Shown: positions 38,129 to 46,479 of the stretch, piece after piece | Layout of the letters: each line of letters starts with the position of its first letter | Position numbering within the stretch: position 1 is the first letter of the stretch | Source of the DNA: Dechloromonas sp. | GTDB lineage: Bacteria; Pseudomonadota; Gammaproteobacteria; Burkholderiales; Rhodocyclaceae | Direction: 5' to 3' | Assembly (NCBI GenBank): GCA_016790815.1 | Contig: JAEUOG010000032.1 | Span: 1 to 64,000 of the forward strand | Length of the DNA: 64,000 nt | Program-made: the position numbers and the translations under genes | Notes under the pieces: model-generated | What the model was told of the DNA's origin: nothing | The model's database searches: none | What the model saw: the letters and a program-made list of their open reading frames with translations, nothing else

Positions 38129-38820
38129 GAAGAACTGGCGGGCGGCTGGGTTGGCTGGAGATCGGTAGCCGCCGCCTTTTGCTGGCTGCGCATGCTGAAG
38201 GCACGCGCAACCTGGGCGATGCTCGGCCGCTCTTCGGGTGGCAGGGCCTTGAGACGCCATAAGTGTTCGCCAACGAACATGGCGGCAAGCAGCGGGGCCG
38301 ACAGCAAATTGGCGAAGGTTGACCACACCGCAAGTGGTGCGAATAACCAGAGAAGGGCCGAGACCAGCGCATTGATCAGGAAAAACAGCGACCACGCCAC
38401 TGTTGCCCGCCGCGTGTAGCGTCGCTTCAGGTCGGACAGATTCGCCTCATGAACGGCGCGAGCGAGCTGCGTGATGAGCGCTTCGCCGCCACCGAGCAGG
38501 CTGCGCCCGAACAGGGTGCCGAGCGCCAGATTGGTGCCGAGGTGCTGGATGAAAAAAAGCAGCGCGATGTTGTCGCGCAGGCTCGGCCAATACCACGCCA
38601 GGCCGCCAAGCATGGCGAGGACACCGGTGCCGGTCAGCAGCAGGTGGCTGCTGCGCCAGAGCAGCAGGACAAGGGCAGCAACGATGGGGGCTACGCCGAG
38701 CAGTACCGACAGGTCGGCCGAGCCTTCACCGGCGCTGCCGCTGTGGGCCAACAAGGCCCAGACGATGAGAAACACTACAACGGCAAGGCCGCGCAGCAGC
38801 TGGCCCGGGGACAGGGTCAT
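38125..38820 (-). CDS. Polytopic membrane protein of the aryl-polyene locus (COG4648-like)
   Basis: The 231-residue inner-membrane protein has about six hydrophobic helices and a cytosolic basic loop (NLSDLKRRYTRRAT). Related proteins of unknown biochemical role lie beside the ACPs and the ligase in other aryl-polyene loci. It overlaps the ACP gene and the ligase gene by 4 bp each. Confidence 0.75.
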   Translation of the reverse strand: MTLSPGQLLRGLAVVVFLIVWALLAHSGSAGEGSADLSVLLGVAPIVAALVLLLWRSSHLLLTGTGVLAMLGGLAWYWPSLRDNIALLFFIQHLGTNLALGTLFGRSLLGGGEALITQLARAVHEANLSDLKRRYTRRATVAWSLFFLINALVSALLWLFAPLAVWSTFANLLSAPLLAAMFVGEHLWRLKALPPEERPSIAQVARAFSMRSQQKAAATDLQPTQPPASSS

Positions 38821-39101
38821 TTCGTACGCTGGGAGGCGATATGGGTGGACAGGGCGCGCAGCGACGAAAAGATGCGCAGGTTGTCCTGGTTGTCCGACTT
38901 GAGCTGAAATCCGTACTTTTTGGAAATGACCAGCGCGATTTCGAGCACGTCAATCGAGTCCAGACCGAGGCCGTCGCCGAACAATGGCGCATCAGGCTCG
39001 ATGTCGGCTGGCGGCAGGTCAAGATTGAGTGCTGTGACGATCAGCTCAGCCACTTCCGGCAAGAGGGTTTCGATGACTTCCGGGGAAATGGCTTCAGGCA
39101 T
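38817..39101 (-). CDS. Acyl carrier protein 1
   Basis: This 94-residue acidic ACP has the phosphopantetheine site Ser49 in LGLDSIDVLE. It would carry either the aryl starter or the growing polyene chain. It lies 18 bp after the ketosynthase gene and overlaps the membrane-protein gene by 4 bp. Confidence 0.92.
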   Translation of the reverse strand: MPEAISPEVIETLLPEVAELIVTALNLDLPPADIEPDAPLFGDGLGLDSIDVLEIALVISKKYGFQLKSDNQDNLRIFSSLRALSTHIASQRTK

Positions 39102-39119
39102 GGCAGTGCTTCCGAGGGG

Positions 39120-40370
39120 TTACAGCTCGACGGAGCGGAACGCGAGTACCGCGTTACTGCCGCCGAAAGCGAAGGAATTGGAGAGTGCGGCACGCAGTTG
39201 CCGACCATGGCGGGCCGTCGTCACGTGGTCTACGCCGCTACAGGCCGGGTCGAGTTCGTAGAGATGGGCTGTGGGTGGAATGACTTGATCACGCAATGCG
39301 AGAACGGTGACGATGGCTTCAATGGCCGCCGAGCCACCAAGCAGGTGGCCGTGCATCGACTTGGTGGCACTGACCGGCAGACTTGCTGAACGTTCGCCGA
39401 AAACGGCCTGCAGCGCTGCGATCTCGACCGGATCACCTTCGGTCGTTGCTGTCCCGTGGGCGTTGATGTAATCGATGTCCTCGGTGCTCAGCCCGGCATC
39501 GGCCAACGTGAGCTGAATGGCGCGAACCTGCCCTTCGGCCTCAGGCCGAACCAGATGGCTGTGGTCACAGGTCGTGCCGTAGCCGACGAGTTCGCCATGA
39601 ATGCGGGCGCCGCGGGCAATGGCATGGTCCCAGTCTTCGAGGACCAGCGCTGCCCCCCCCTCGCCCAGCACCAGGCCACGGCGATCTGCCGAAAAAGGCC
39701 GGCAGGATGTGGCAGAGGTCTCGGCATCGCCCGGCGCCATGACGCGCAGGGCTTCCCAGGCACGGGCGACACCGTAGGCCTGAGGTACGTCAGAACCGCC
39801 GGTCACCATGATCATTGCTTCGCCGCTACGTACGCGACGGAAAGCTTCGCCGATGGCAATAGCCGATGAGGCGCAGGCCACCGTGTGGCTCATGCTGACG
39901 CCGCCCAGACCGAGCTGGATGGAAATGTGAGCATTGGCACCGTTGTTCATGCCAAGTACGACAGTCAGTGGCGACAGGCGTTCGCGCCCGCGTTGCCATA
40001 GCTCTCGGTAGCCGTGTTCATAAGCCATCGTGCCGCCCAGCGCGGTGCCCCAGGCAACGCCCCAATTGTTGCGGCATTCGCCTTCGCTCTTGCGCGGCAA
40101 CCCGGCGTCGTCCCAGGCGCTGAAAGCCGCAGCCATGCCGAACTGCGCGTAGCGGTCCATCATGCTGGCGAGTGGCTTGCCAAGCGCGACAACGGGGTCG
40201 AAGCCGGGGCTGGTGACAAAAGGCATCGACAAAGGCCGGGGGACGTCGTCGGTCAGGAGGTGGCTGACAGCCGACTCACCGGCACACAAGCGCGCGAAGA
40301 AATCCGGGAGATCGCCACCGTAGGGACTGACCAGTCCGAGGCCAGTAATCGCCACCCGTCGCTGCCTCAT
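39120..40370 (-). CDS. Beta-ketoacyl-ACP synthase II-like (aryl-polyene)
   Basis: The 416-residue ketosynthase has Cys166 in TVACASSA, His305 in AHGTATTEGD and His342 in MHGHLLGG, so the triad is complete. It is a second condensing enzyme beside the one at 27-28 kb and may do the first condensation on the aryl starter. It lies 3 bp after the second ACP gene. Confidence 0.92.
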   Translation of the reverse strand: MRQRRVAITGLGLVSPYGGDLPDFFARLCAGESAVSHLLTDDVPRPLSMPFVTSPGFDPVVALGKPLASMMDRYAQFGMAAAFSAWDDAGLPRKSEGECRNNWGVAWGTALGGTMAYEHGYRELWQRGRERLSPLTVVLGMNNGANAHISIQLGLGGVSMSHTVACASSAIAIGEAFRRVRSGEAMIMVTGGSDVPQAYGVARAWEALRVMAPGDAETSATSCRPFSADRRGLVLGEGGAALVLEDWDHAIARGARIHGELVGYGTTCDHSHLVRPEAEGQVRAIQLTLADAGLSTEDIDYINAHGTATTEGDPVEIAALQAVFGERSASLPVSATKSMHGHLLGGSAAIEAIVTVLALRDQVIPPTAHLYELDPACSGVDHVTTARHGRQLRAALSNSFAFGGSNAVLAFRSVEL

Positions 40371-40373
40371 TGC

Positions 40374-40613
40374 TCAGCTCGTCGACTTGGCAATCAACCC
40401 GTCCATCAGCGAAACCATATCGCCAACGGACCGGGGGGACTTGATGTCGCGGGAAAGCTTGATGCCGTAGCGATCCTCGAACTCAAACATCAGTTCGAGC
40501 ATCATCAGCGAGTCAACCCCGAGATCGGCCAGCAGGGCGCCAGGAACGACTTTGTCCGGCTCGACGCCGAGGCGGTCCTTGAGAAAATCGCGAATCAGGC
40601 CAATGGATTCCAT
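40374..40613 (-). CDS. Acyl carrier protein 2
   Basis: This 79-residue ACP has the phosphopantetheine Ser35 in LGVDSLMMLE. It is the first gene of the long minus-strand operon that runs through the ketosynthase, ACP 1, membrane protein, ligase, hotdog enzyme, acyltransferase, LolA-like protein and exporter. Two ACPs are normal for aryl-polyene loci. The promoter should lie in 40614-40712, where I see no clear consensus. Confidence 0.92.
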   Translation of the reverse strand: MESIGLIRDFLKDRLGVEPDKVVPGALLADLGVDSLMMLELMFEFEDRYGIKLSRDIKSPRSVGDMVSLMDGLIAKSTS

Positions 40614-40712
40614 AACTTGCCGATTTTAGCCGAAAGGCCATATTTTCCAAAGATTTGCCCCGTCCTAGGCTCCGCGCCTGTGGGGCGCGTGCCTTTCCGG
40701 TTCCACCAAGAA

Positions 40713-42473
40713 TTATCCCGCCGTTCCGAGTTGCTGCAGGCTTTTCTGGAACTGCCCGGCATTTTGGAAACCGACGATGCGCACCGTCTTGATTTCATGC
40801 CCCTTGGCATCGTAAAAAATGATGCCCGGAGGGCCAAAAAGGTTGAATTTCGCCAACAAAGCCTTGTCCTCGGCCGAATTCGCTGTCACATCGGCTTGCA
40901 ATAGCGTAAAACCGGCCAGTTTTGCCTGAACCGCAGGATCCGAGAAGGTGAAACGCTCCATTTCCTTGCACGAGACGCACCAGTCGGCATAGAAATCGAG
41001 CATGACTGGGCGACCGGCGGATTGAATTTTCGATTCCAGATCGGCTACCGATGTGACGCGCTCGAACGGCAGGTGTTTCTGCTCAGCGGCGAAGGCTTGT
41101 CCGCGCAACCCGGCCAATGGTTGCAGCGGGTCGCGGCCACCGGCCAGTGCGCCTATCAGCAGGGCGGCTCCAGAAAGCAGCATGACGATGCCGATGCCCT
41201 TCCAGAAACGGTTCCAGCCCTTGGCGTGCGGCGGCAGCGGATCAAGGGCGTGCAGGTAGATGGCCGGGATGATGAGCAGAACTGCCCAGGCCAGCATCGA
41301 GGCCACCGGCGGGATTGCCGGCGAAACCAGCCACACGGCGGTAGCCAGCAGCAGGACGCCGAATGCCTTCTTGACGCCTTCCATCCACGGCCCGGTCTTG
41401 GGCAGCAGCGAACCGCCGGCCACGCCGACGGCGATAAGCGGCGCGCCCATGCCGAGGGCCATGACGAATAGCGCGGCGCCACCGAAAACGGCGTCCCCAG
41501 TCTGCCCGATGTAGAGCAGTGCGCCGGCCAGTGGTGCGGCTACACAGGGTCCGACGATGAGCGCCGACAACGCGCCCATGAGGAAGACGCCGATGCCGCG
41601 CCCGCCCTGCAGGTGGCCGGATTCTTCCGACAACTTGCTTTGCAGCGCGGTCGGCAATTGCAGTTCGTAGAAGCCAAACATCGAGAACGAAAGAATGACA
41701 AAAACCAGCGCAAAGCTGCCAAGCACCCACGGGTTTTGCAGCGCGGCGGAGATCAGCGTGCCGCTCAGGCCGGCCGCGACGCCGGCTGCGGCGTAGGTTA
41801 CGGCCATGCCGAGGACGTAGGCGACGGACAGCGCGAAGCCGCGGGCGTGGGAATTCTTGTGGCCCTGACCGGCGATGATGCCGGACAGTATGGGGATCAT
41901 CGGGAAGACACAGGGGGTCAGCGACAGGCCGAGGCCGGCGATGAAGAAGAAGGCAAGGCTGGTCCAGAAGCCGGCGTTCTTGAGCGTGGCGGCGATCTGA
42001 CCACTTTCGTCGCCCTCGGCAGGGGCTGCCGCAGCCGGCGGTGCGCTGGCCGGGTCAGGCAGTTCTACGCTGACCGGCTGGGTTTGCGGTGGGTAGCAGA
42101 CGCCGGCATCGGCGCAGCCTTGCGAGGTGACGTTCAGTTTCAGCGGCAGCGGGCCGGAGGACATGCGCTCGACCGGGACGCGGATGGCGACGGTCTTGTA
42201 ATAGACCTCGACCTTGCCGAAATTCTCGTCGTTGTGTTCCTTGCCCTTCGGGAAGGTTGGGGTGCCCAGCGTGGCGGATTCGCCGTCAACGGTGAAGCGG
42301 AACTTGTCGCGGTAGAGGTAGTAACCCTTGGCGATCGCGTAGCTGACTTCGAGCGTCTGGCCGTCGAGCGCCTTGACCGAAGGCTTGAAGGCGACGGCCG
42401 GGTCGAGGAATTCCTCGGCGTGGGCGATCGAGAGGAAAAAGGCAAAGACGAGGAAAAGGAGGCGCATGGTCAT
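40713..42473 (-). CDS. dsbD: Thiol:disulfide interchange protein DsbD
   Basis: DsbD carries electrons from cytosolic thioredoxin to the periplasm. The 586-residue protein has a signal peptide, an N-terminal periplasmic domain with Cys120 and Cys126 (CADAGVCYPP), an eight-helix membrane domain with LTPCVFPMIPILSG (about 188), and a C-terminal thioredoxin domain with YADWCVSCKEME (about 498). All three redox modules are intact. Its start overlaps cutA by 4 bp. Confidence 0.96.
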   Translation of the reverse strand: MTMRLLFLVFAFFLSIAHAEEFLDPAVAFKPSVKALDGQTLEVSYAIAKGYYLYRDKFRFTVDGESATLGTPTFPKGKEHNDENFGKVEVYYKTVAIRVPVERMSSGPLPLKLNVTSQGCADAGVCYPPQTQPVSVELPDPASAPPAAAAPAEGDESGQIAATLKNAGFWTSLAFFFIAGLGLSLTPCVFPMIPILSGIIAGQGHKNSHARGFALSVAYVLGMAVTYAAAGVAAGLSGTLISAALQNPWVLGSFALVFVILSFSMFGFYELQLPTALQSKLSEESGHLQGGRGIGVFLMGALSALIVGPCVAAPLAGALLYIGQTGDAVFGGAALFVMALGMGAPLIAVGVAGGSLLPKTGPWMEGVKKAFGVLLLATAVWLVSPAIPPVASMLAWAVLLIIPAIYLHALDPLPPHAKGWNRFWKGIGIVMLLSGAALLIGALAGGRDPLQPLAGLRGQAFAAEQKHLPFERVTSVADLESKIQSAGRPVMLDFYADWCVSCKEMERFTFSDPAVQAKLAGFTLLQADVTANSAEDKALLAKFNLFGPPGIIFYDAKGHEIKTVRIVGFQNAGQFQKSLQQLGTAG

Positions 42474-42787
42474 TGGAGCGTTTCTGCCGCCACCCAGTTC
42501 AGGTAGGCGGGCAAGCCGTGGCTGAGCTGCACGGCGATGATTTCGGGCAACTCGTAGGGGTGGAGTTCGCGGATTCGCGCTTCGAGCGCCGGGTAGTTTG
42601 CTGCGGTCGACTTGAAAAATAGCGGTATTTCGGAAGCGGATTCGACCTTGCCCTGCCAGCGATAGACCGACTGGATGCGCGGCAGGATGTTTACGCAGGC
42701 GGCCAGTTTTGCCTCGACCGCGGCCAGCGCGATGGCGTTGGCGGTTTCTTCGTCCGGGCAGTTGGTGATGACGAGCAGGGTTTCCAT
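42470..42787 (-). CDS. cutA: Divalent-cation tolerance protein CutA
   Basis: This 105-residue protein matches the trimeric, ferredoxin-like CutA family along its whole length (LVITNCPDEETAN, ACVNILP, HPYELPEIIAV). It was named for copper tolerance, but the biochemical role is unsettled. It overlaps dsbD by 4 bp, a common pair in betaproteobacteria. A minus-strand dispersed repeat lies inside it (42599-42631; residues FFKSTAANYP). Confidence 0.95.
   Translation of the reverse strand: METLLVITNCPDEETANAIALAAVEAKLAACVNILPRIQSVYRWQGKVESASEIPLFFKSTAANYPALEARIRELHPYELPEIIAVQLSHGLPAYLNWVAAETLQ
42599..42631 (-). repeat. Dispersed GGTYGACCGCAG element, copy 15 (minus strand)
   Basis: On the minus strand: GAAATACCGC, TATTTTTC, then AAGTCGACCGCAGCA. 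It lies in frame inside cutA. Confidence 0.65.
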
Positions 42788-42805
42788 TAGCGAATTCTAC
42801 TGTGT

Positions 42806-43576
42806 CTACTTGAGCAGGCGGCGGCGGGTCAGGTGCAGCGCGATGGCGAAGGCTACGGCGGCGGTGGCGAGCAGCGCCATGATGTGGATCAGGGCGTCAG
42901 CCGGGACCTGGCCGGCGAGCAGTGGGCGAACGAGCGCAACGCCTTGGGCCAGCGGCAGCCAGCCACCGATCAGCGCAAGCCAGCCGGGTAACTGGTCGGT
43001 CGGGAAGAACACGCCGGAAATCAGCGTCATTGGCGTGATGAACAGCGTGAAGTAGTACATGAAGAAATCGTAGGACGGCGCCAACGCGTTCCAGATCAGG
43101 CCGAGGGCGGCGAAGGCCAGCCCGGTGAGGACGATGGCCGGTAGCGCCCAGAGCGCCAGCGGACCGTTGGTCAGGCCCATGCCGGTGATGACGACGAGAA
43201 TGGCGGCGCCCGAGAACAGCGATTTGGTCGCGGCCCAGAAGAGTTCGCCGGCGACGACATCGCCCAGCCCGAGCGGTGTGTTGAGGATGGCTTCCCAGGT
43301 TTTCTGGACGTGCATGCGCGAAAAGGCCGAGTACAGGGCCTCGAAGGTCGCCGCGTTCATCGTCGAGGCGCACACCGTGCCGGCGGCGAGGAAGGCGACG
43401 TAGGGCTGGCCTTCGATGCTGGGCAGCATGGCACCCAGCCCGTAGCCGAGGCCGAGCATGTAGATCAGCGGGTCGGCCAGATTGCCCAGAATGGACGGCA
43501 AGGCAAGCTTGCGCCAGACGAGAAAATTGCGTTGCCAGACGGGAAGCCAGCCGAGCAGGGAGGGTTGGGGCAGCAT
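42806..43576 (-). CDS. ABC transporter permease (NodJ-like, ABC-2 type)
   Basis: The 256-residue protein has six hydrophobic helices and the NodJ/ABC-2 features GLGYGLGAMLPSIEGQPYVAFLAAG and ISGVFFPTDQLP. Such permeases pair with NodI-type ATPases to export lipids or polysaccharide-like molecules. The natural ATPase partner is at 46480-47397, separated by an unrelated segment. It lies 18 bp upstream of cutA. Confidence 0.88.
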   Translation of the reverse strand: MLPQPSLLGWLPVWQRNFLVWRKLALPSILGNLADPLIYMLGLGYGLGAMLPSIEGQPYVAFLAAGTVCASTMNAATFEALYSAFSRMHVQKTWEAILNTPLGLGDVVAGELFWAATKSLFSGAAILVVITGMGLTNGPLALWALPAIVLTGLAFAALGLIWNALAPSYDFFMYYFTLFITPMTLISGVFFPTDQLPGWLALIGGWLPLAQGVALVRPLLAGQVPADALIHIMALLATAAVAFAIALHLTRRRLLK

Positions 43577-43980
43577 GAGGCCGGACGAACGAAGCGAAGA
43601 TAGTCAGGGAGGGAACATTCTAGCGTCTGGCCGTGAAGGCGGTGTTTTTGTTCGCCCCGCATCTGCCAATTGAATTTTGGCCAATTTCTTCGGTTGACCC
43701 CAGCAATGGCGCCCTGAGCGGCCTGGCTTGCCGCCGCGTTGTCGTACTTGGCGCGGATTTCGTCGCTTTCGACGATGCGCTCGTCCTTGAATTTGTCCAG
43801 CGTCAGGTCGTCGGTGATGTTGATGGTGACCGCTTCGTCGCTCTTGCCGTCACTGGCCCACTTGATTTTGGTGATGACACCGGCCATCTTGACGTCGTCT
43901 GCCGAGGCAATCGGGGAAACGGTCAGCGGGGCAGCCGCAAGTGCGATGGAAACTAACCTCCGGTGGTTTGTCCCAGCCAA
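43465..43980 (-). CDS. Small periplasmic protein, probably with a run-on C-terminus
   Basis: The first about 90 residues look real: a signal peptide (cleavage near ASA-DD, residue about 28) and then a small soluble domain (VKMAGVITKIKW, DDLTLDKFKDERIV, DEIRAKYD). From there the frame passes through a dispersed repeat (43672-43705), becomes unlike a protein domain (Cys/Pro/Trp-rich) and overlaps the NodJ-like gene by 112 bp. I infer that the original stop has been lost and that the last about 80 residues are not native coding sequence. Function unknown. Confidence 0.45.
   Translation of the reverse strand: MAGTNHRRLVSIALAAAPLTVSPIASADDVKMAGVITKIKWASDGKSDEAVTINITDDLTLDKFKDERIVESDEIRAKYDNAAASQAAQGAIAGVNRRNWPKFNWQMRGEQKHRLHGQTLECSLPDYLRFVRPASCCPNPPCSAGFPSGNAIFSSGASLPCRPFWAIWPTR
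43672..43705 (+). repeat. Dispersed GGTYGACCGCAG element, copy 16
   Basis: GAATTTTGGCC, AATTTCTT, then CGGTTGACCCCAGCA. It lies antisense at the end of the native part of the small periplasmic gene. Confidence 0.8.
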
Positions 43981-44011
43981 CTTGCGGAGGTTGGCCCAGG
44001 GGCCACACTCT

Positions 44012-44045
44012 AAATTCGGGCTTTTTTTCCCGTTGACCGCAGAAG
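44012..44045 (+). repeat. Dispersed GGTYGACCGCAG element, copy 17
   Basis: AAATTCGGGC, TTTTTTTC, then CCGTTGACCGCAGAA. Intergenic, between the divergent small periplasmic gene and radical SAM gene. Confidence 0.8.
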
Positions 44046-44104
44046 TTTCCCGAGCGGCATTGCGGCAGGACGTGACTATTCGCGGATGCTGTCAAAATGG
44101 CGAC

Positions 44105-45673
44105 ATGCCACCTGCCATCATCCTTAGTACGCTCAACGCCAAATTCATCCATGTCTCGCTTGGACTGCGCTACCTGCTGGCCAATTTGGCGCGGCATGGC
44201 GGGGCAGATCTGCGCGAGCAAACGGTATTGCGAGAATTCACCATAGCCCGGCCGGTACCGGAAATCGTTGACGCCCTGCTCGGCGAACTTGGCGATCCGG
44301 ACGACGGTGCGGTGCAAGTCATCGGTTTTGGCGTGTATATCTGGAACGTGGTCCCCACCACCGAAGTCGTCCGGCGCCTCAAAGAGGCCCGCCCCGCCCT
44401 GAAAATCGTTCTCGGTGGGCCGGAAGTCAGTTACGAGTGGGAAGATCAGGAAATAGTCCGGCTGGCCGACCACCTGATCACCGGCTGGGGCGACGTCAGC
44501 TTTCCAAAACTATGCCGCGCCCTGCTCCACGGCCCGCGGCCCCTCATGAAAGTGATCACTGGCGAGCAACTGGCGCTGGCCGATATCGACCTGCCCTACG
44601 CCGAGTTCAGGGCCGACGATCTGGCCCAACGCCTGCTCTACGTCGAGGCCTCGCGTGGTTGCCCGTTCAAATGCGAGTTCTGCCTCAGCGCACTCGACAA
44701 GACCGCCTGGGCCTTCGATCAGGCGCGCTTTCTTGCAGCGCTGGAAAGCCTTTACCAGCGGGGCGCACGCAATTTCAAGTTCGTCGACCGAACCTTCAAC
44801 CTGAAAATTGATAGCTCGCTAGCCATCCTGCAATTCTTCCTCGACCGCCTGACACCGGATCTTTTCCTGCATTTCGAGGTTATCCCGGACCATCTGCCGG
44901 AACGATTGAAGGAGATGATCGCCCACTTCCCGCCCGGTGTGCTGCAATTCGAAATCGGCATTCAGACTTTCAATCCACAGGTCCAGCAAGCCATTTCGCG
45001 CCGGCAGGACAATGACAAAACCTGTGAAAACATCCACTGGCTGGTCAATCAGAGCCACGCCCATCTGCACACTGATCTCATCTTCGGACTGCCTGGCGAA
45101 ACCCTTGCCAGCTTCGCAGCTGGGTTTGACCGTCTCTACGCGCTGCGTCCGCATGAAATTCAACTTGGCGTCCTCAAACGCCTGCGTGGCACCCCTATCG
45201 TGCGCCATAGCGCGGCCAGCGGCATGGTCTATGACGCCAAAGCACCCTACACCGTGCGGCAAACGGCGGCCGTTGATGCACCAACTGTCCAGCGTTTCAC
45301 CCGCCTCGCCCGCTACTGGGATCTGATCGCCAATTCCGGCCGCTTCCCCCAAACCCTGTCGCGCCTGCTTGCCGTCCCCTCGCCCTTTGCGGCCTTTCTC
45401 GCCTTCGCCGACTGGTTATGGAATAGCACTGCCCAGACCAGCCGACTGACCCCGGAGAATCTGGTCGATGCGCTGTTTGTATATCTGACCGACCTGATGG
45501 GAGTGGAGGCGGACGGCGTTCGCCAGAGCCTGCTTGCCGACTATCAATCCAGCGGCGCCCGTGGCAACCCTGCCTGTCTGAAGGGTTTGCTGTCGGATAG
45601 GGCAGATCCGTTGCCGCGTGCAGCAAGAGCGCTGGCGCTGCGGCAGGACAGGCATGGTGGAACACTCGGTTAA
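44105..45673 (+). CDS. B12-binding-domain radical SAM protein with DUF4080
   Basis: The 522-residue protein has an N-terminal B12-binding-like domain (LSTLNAKFIHVSLGLRYL; GFGVYIWN), a radical SAM core with Cys186-x3-Cys190-x2-Cys193, and a C-terminal DUF4080 region ending in Arg/Asp-rich sequence. Proteins of this build are widespread but their reaction is unknown. The ATG at 44105 starts right at the conserved domain. It stands alone on the plus strand inside the segment that separates the two ABC-transporter genes. Confidence 0.85.
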   Translation: MPPAIILSTLNAKFIHVSLGLRYLLANLARHGGADLREQTVLREFTIARPVPEIVDALLGELGDPDDGAVQVIGFGVYIWNVVPTTEVVRRLKEARPALKIVLGGPEVSYEWEDQEIVRLADHLITGWGDVSFPKLCRALLHGPRPLMKVITGEQLALADIDLPYAEFRADDLAQRLLYVEASRGCPFKCEFCLSALDKTAWAFDQARFLAALESLYQRGARNFKFVDRTFNLKIDSSLAILQFFLDRLTPDLFLHFEVIPDHLPERLKEMIAHFPPGVLQFEIGIQTFNPQVQQAISRRQDNDKTCENIHWLVNQSHAHLHTDLIFGLPGETLASFAAGFDRLYALRPHEIQLGVLKRLRGTPIVRHSAASGMVYDAKAPYTVRQTAAVDAPTVQRFTRLARYWDLIANSGRFPQTLSRLLAVPSPFAAFLAFADWLWNSTAQTSRLTPENLVDALFVYLTDLMGVEADGVRQSLLADYQSSGARGNPACLKGLLSDRADPLPRAARALALRQDRHGGTLG

Positions 45674-45721
45674 ACGCAGGTTTTCCCGGCGTCGTACTGC
45701 TGTAGCGTGCGGTGAATGTTC

Positions 45722-45757
45722 TGCTGCGGTCGACGCCCTGCCGGGCTGAAAACGGGA
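45722..45757 (-). repeat. Dispersed GGTYGACCGCAG element, copy 18 (degenerate, minus strand)
   Basis: On the minus strand: ATCCCGTTTTC, a GC-rich middle, then GCGTCGACCGCAGCA. Intergenic, between convergent genes. Confidence 0.45.
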
Positions 45758-46372
45758 TCAGCCAAACTTGCGCTGGTGCACTTCGACGGCTTTCAGACGG
45801 GCTTCCTTGAGGCGACTCAGCACTGATTCAGGAAGTGCTTCGCCGGCATCCTGTACCTGGTTCAGAGCGAGGGCCTCCACCGCCTTCAGCCGCGCCATCA
45901 TCAGGCGGAGCCGAATGTGGTCGGGTAGCTCGTCGGCACGGGCCTTCTCGTTTTCGGATTCCTCGACCACCCGGGGGCGGCTGAAGGATCGATGCAAAAC
46001 GAGATCGTCAAGGCCGCTCTGGTTGTCGCCACCGGTGTCATACGCGTCGTCGTGTTGCCCGCTGGATCGCTTGCTGGCGGTCAGCAGGGCGACCTGGCGG
46101 CGCTCGGTCCTCGATAGCAGTATGGTTGGCGCCGGCATCTTCCTGGCTTGCTGAAGCTTGCGGGCAGCCCGCTTTCTGGCTGCCTGGTCGTCAAGTTTCA
46201 GGACTTCGATGACCGGAAAGGGAGCAGGAATGGCAGAGATGGCGACACCCTGCGCAGTTTCCGACATGTCGACGATGGATGGTGCATCGGAAACAGTTTC
46301 CGATGCACAGAAGCCTACCGTCGAGTATGCGAGCACTGTCGCGAGCAACCACTGGCGCATTGCCAATTCCAA
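45758..46372 (-). CDS. Exported hypothetical protein with duplicated C-terminal motif
   Basis: The 204-residue protein has a signal peptide (cleavage near CA-SE, residue about 23), a basic middle (KRAARKLQQARK) and a hydrophilic linker. At the C-terminus a motif of about 17 residues occurs twice: LPDHIRLRLMMARLKAVE and LPESVLSRLKEARLKAVE, both helical and amphipathic. I do not recognise the family. It is convergent with the DUF4080 gene and lies between the ABC ATPase and permease genes. Confidence 0.6.
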   Translation of the reverse strand: MELAMRQWLLATVLAYSTVGFCASETVSDAPSIVDMSETAQGVAISAIPAPFPVIEVLKLDDQAARKRAARKLQQARKMPAPTILLSRTERRQVALLTASKRSSGQHDDAYDTGGDNQSGLDDLVLHRSFSRPRVVEESENEKARADELPDHIRLRLMMARLKAVEALALNQVQDAGEALPESVLSRLKEARLKAVEVHQRKFG

Positions 46373-46479
46373 TTCAAGTCAATGCAATATTCTAGCATAT
46401 TCTGGAAAATTTCCCATCAAAACATGGATTTGGCATATACCAGAAACAGCCGGAGGGCCTGCAAAAGGAGGCAGCGGGC

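Noticed and set aside
42710..42740. GGCCAGTTTTGCCTCGACCGCGG in cutA as a further repeat copy
   Set aside because: The arm is short and the core has only part of the consensus; it may be chance in a GC-rich gene.
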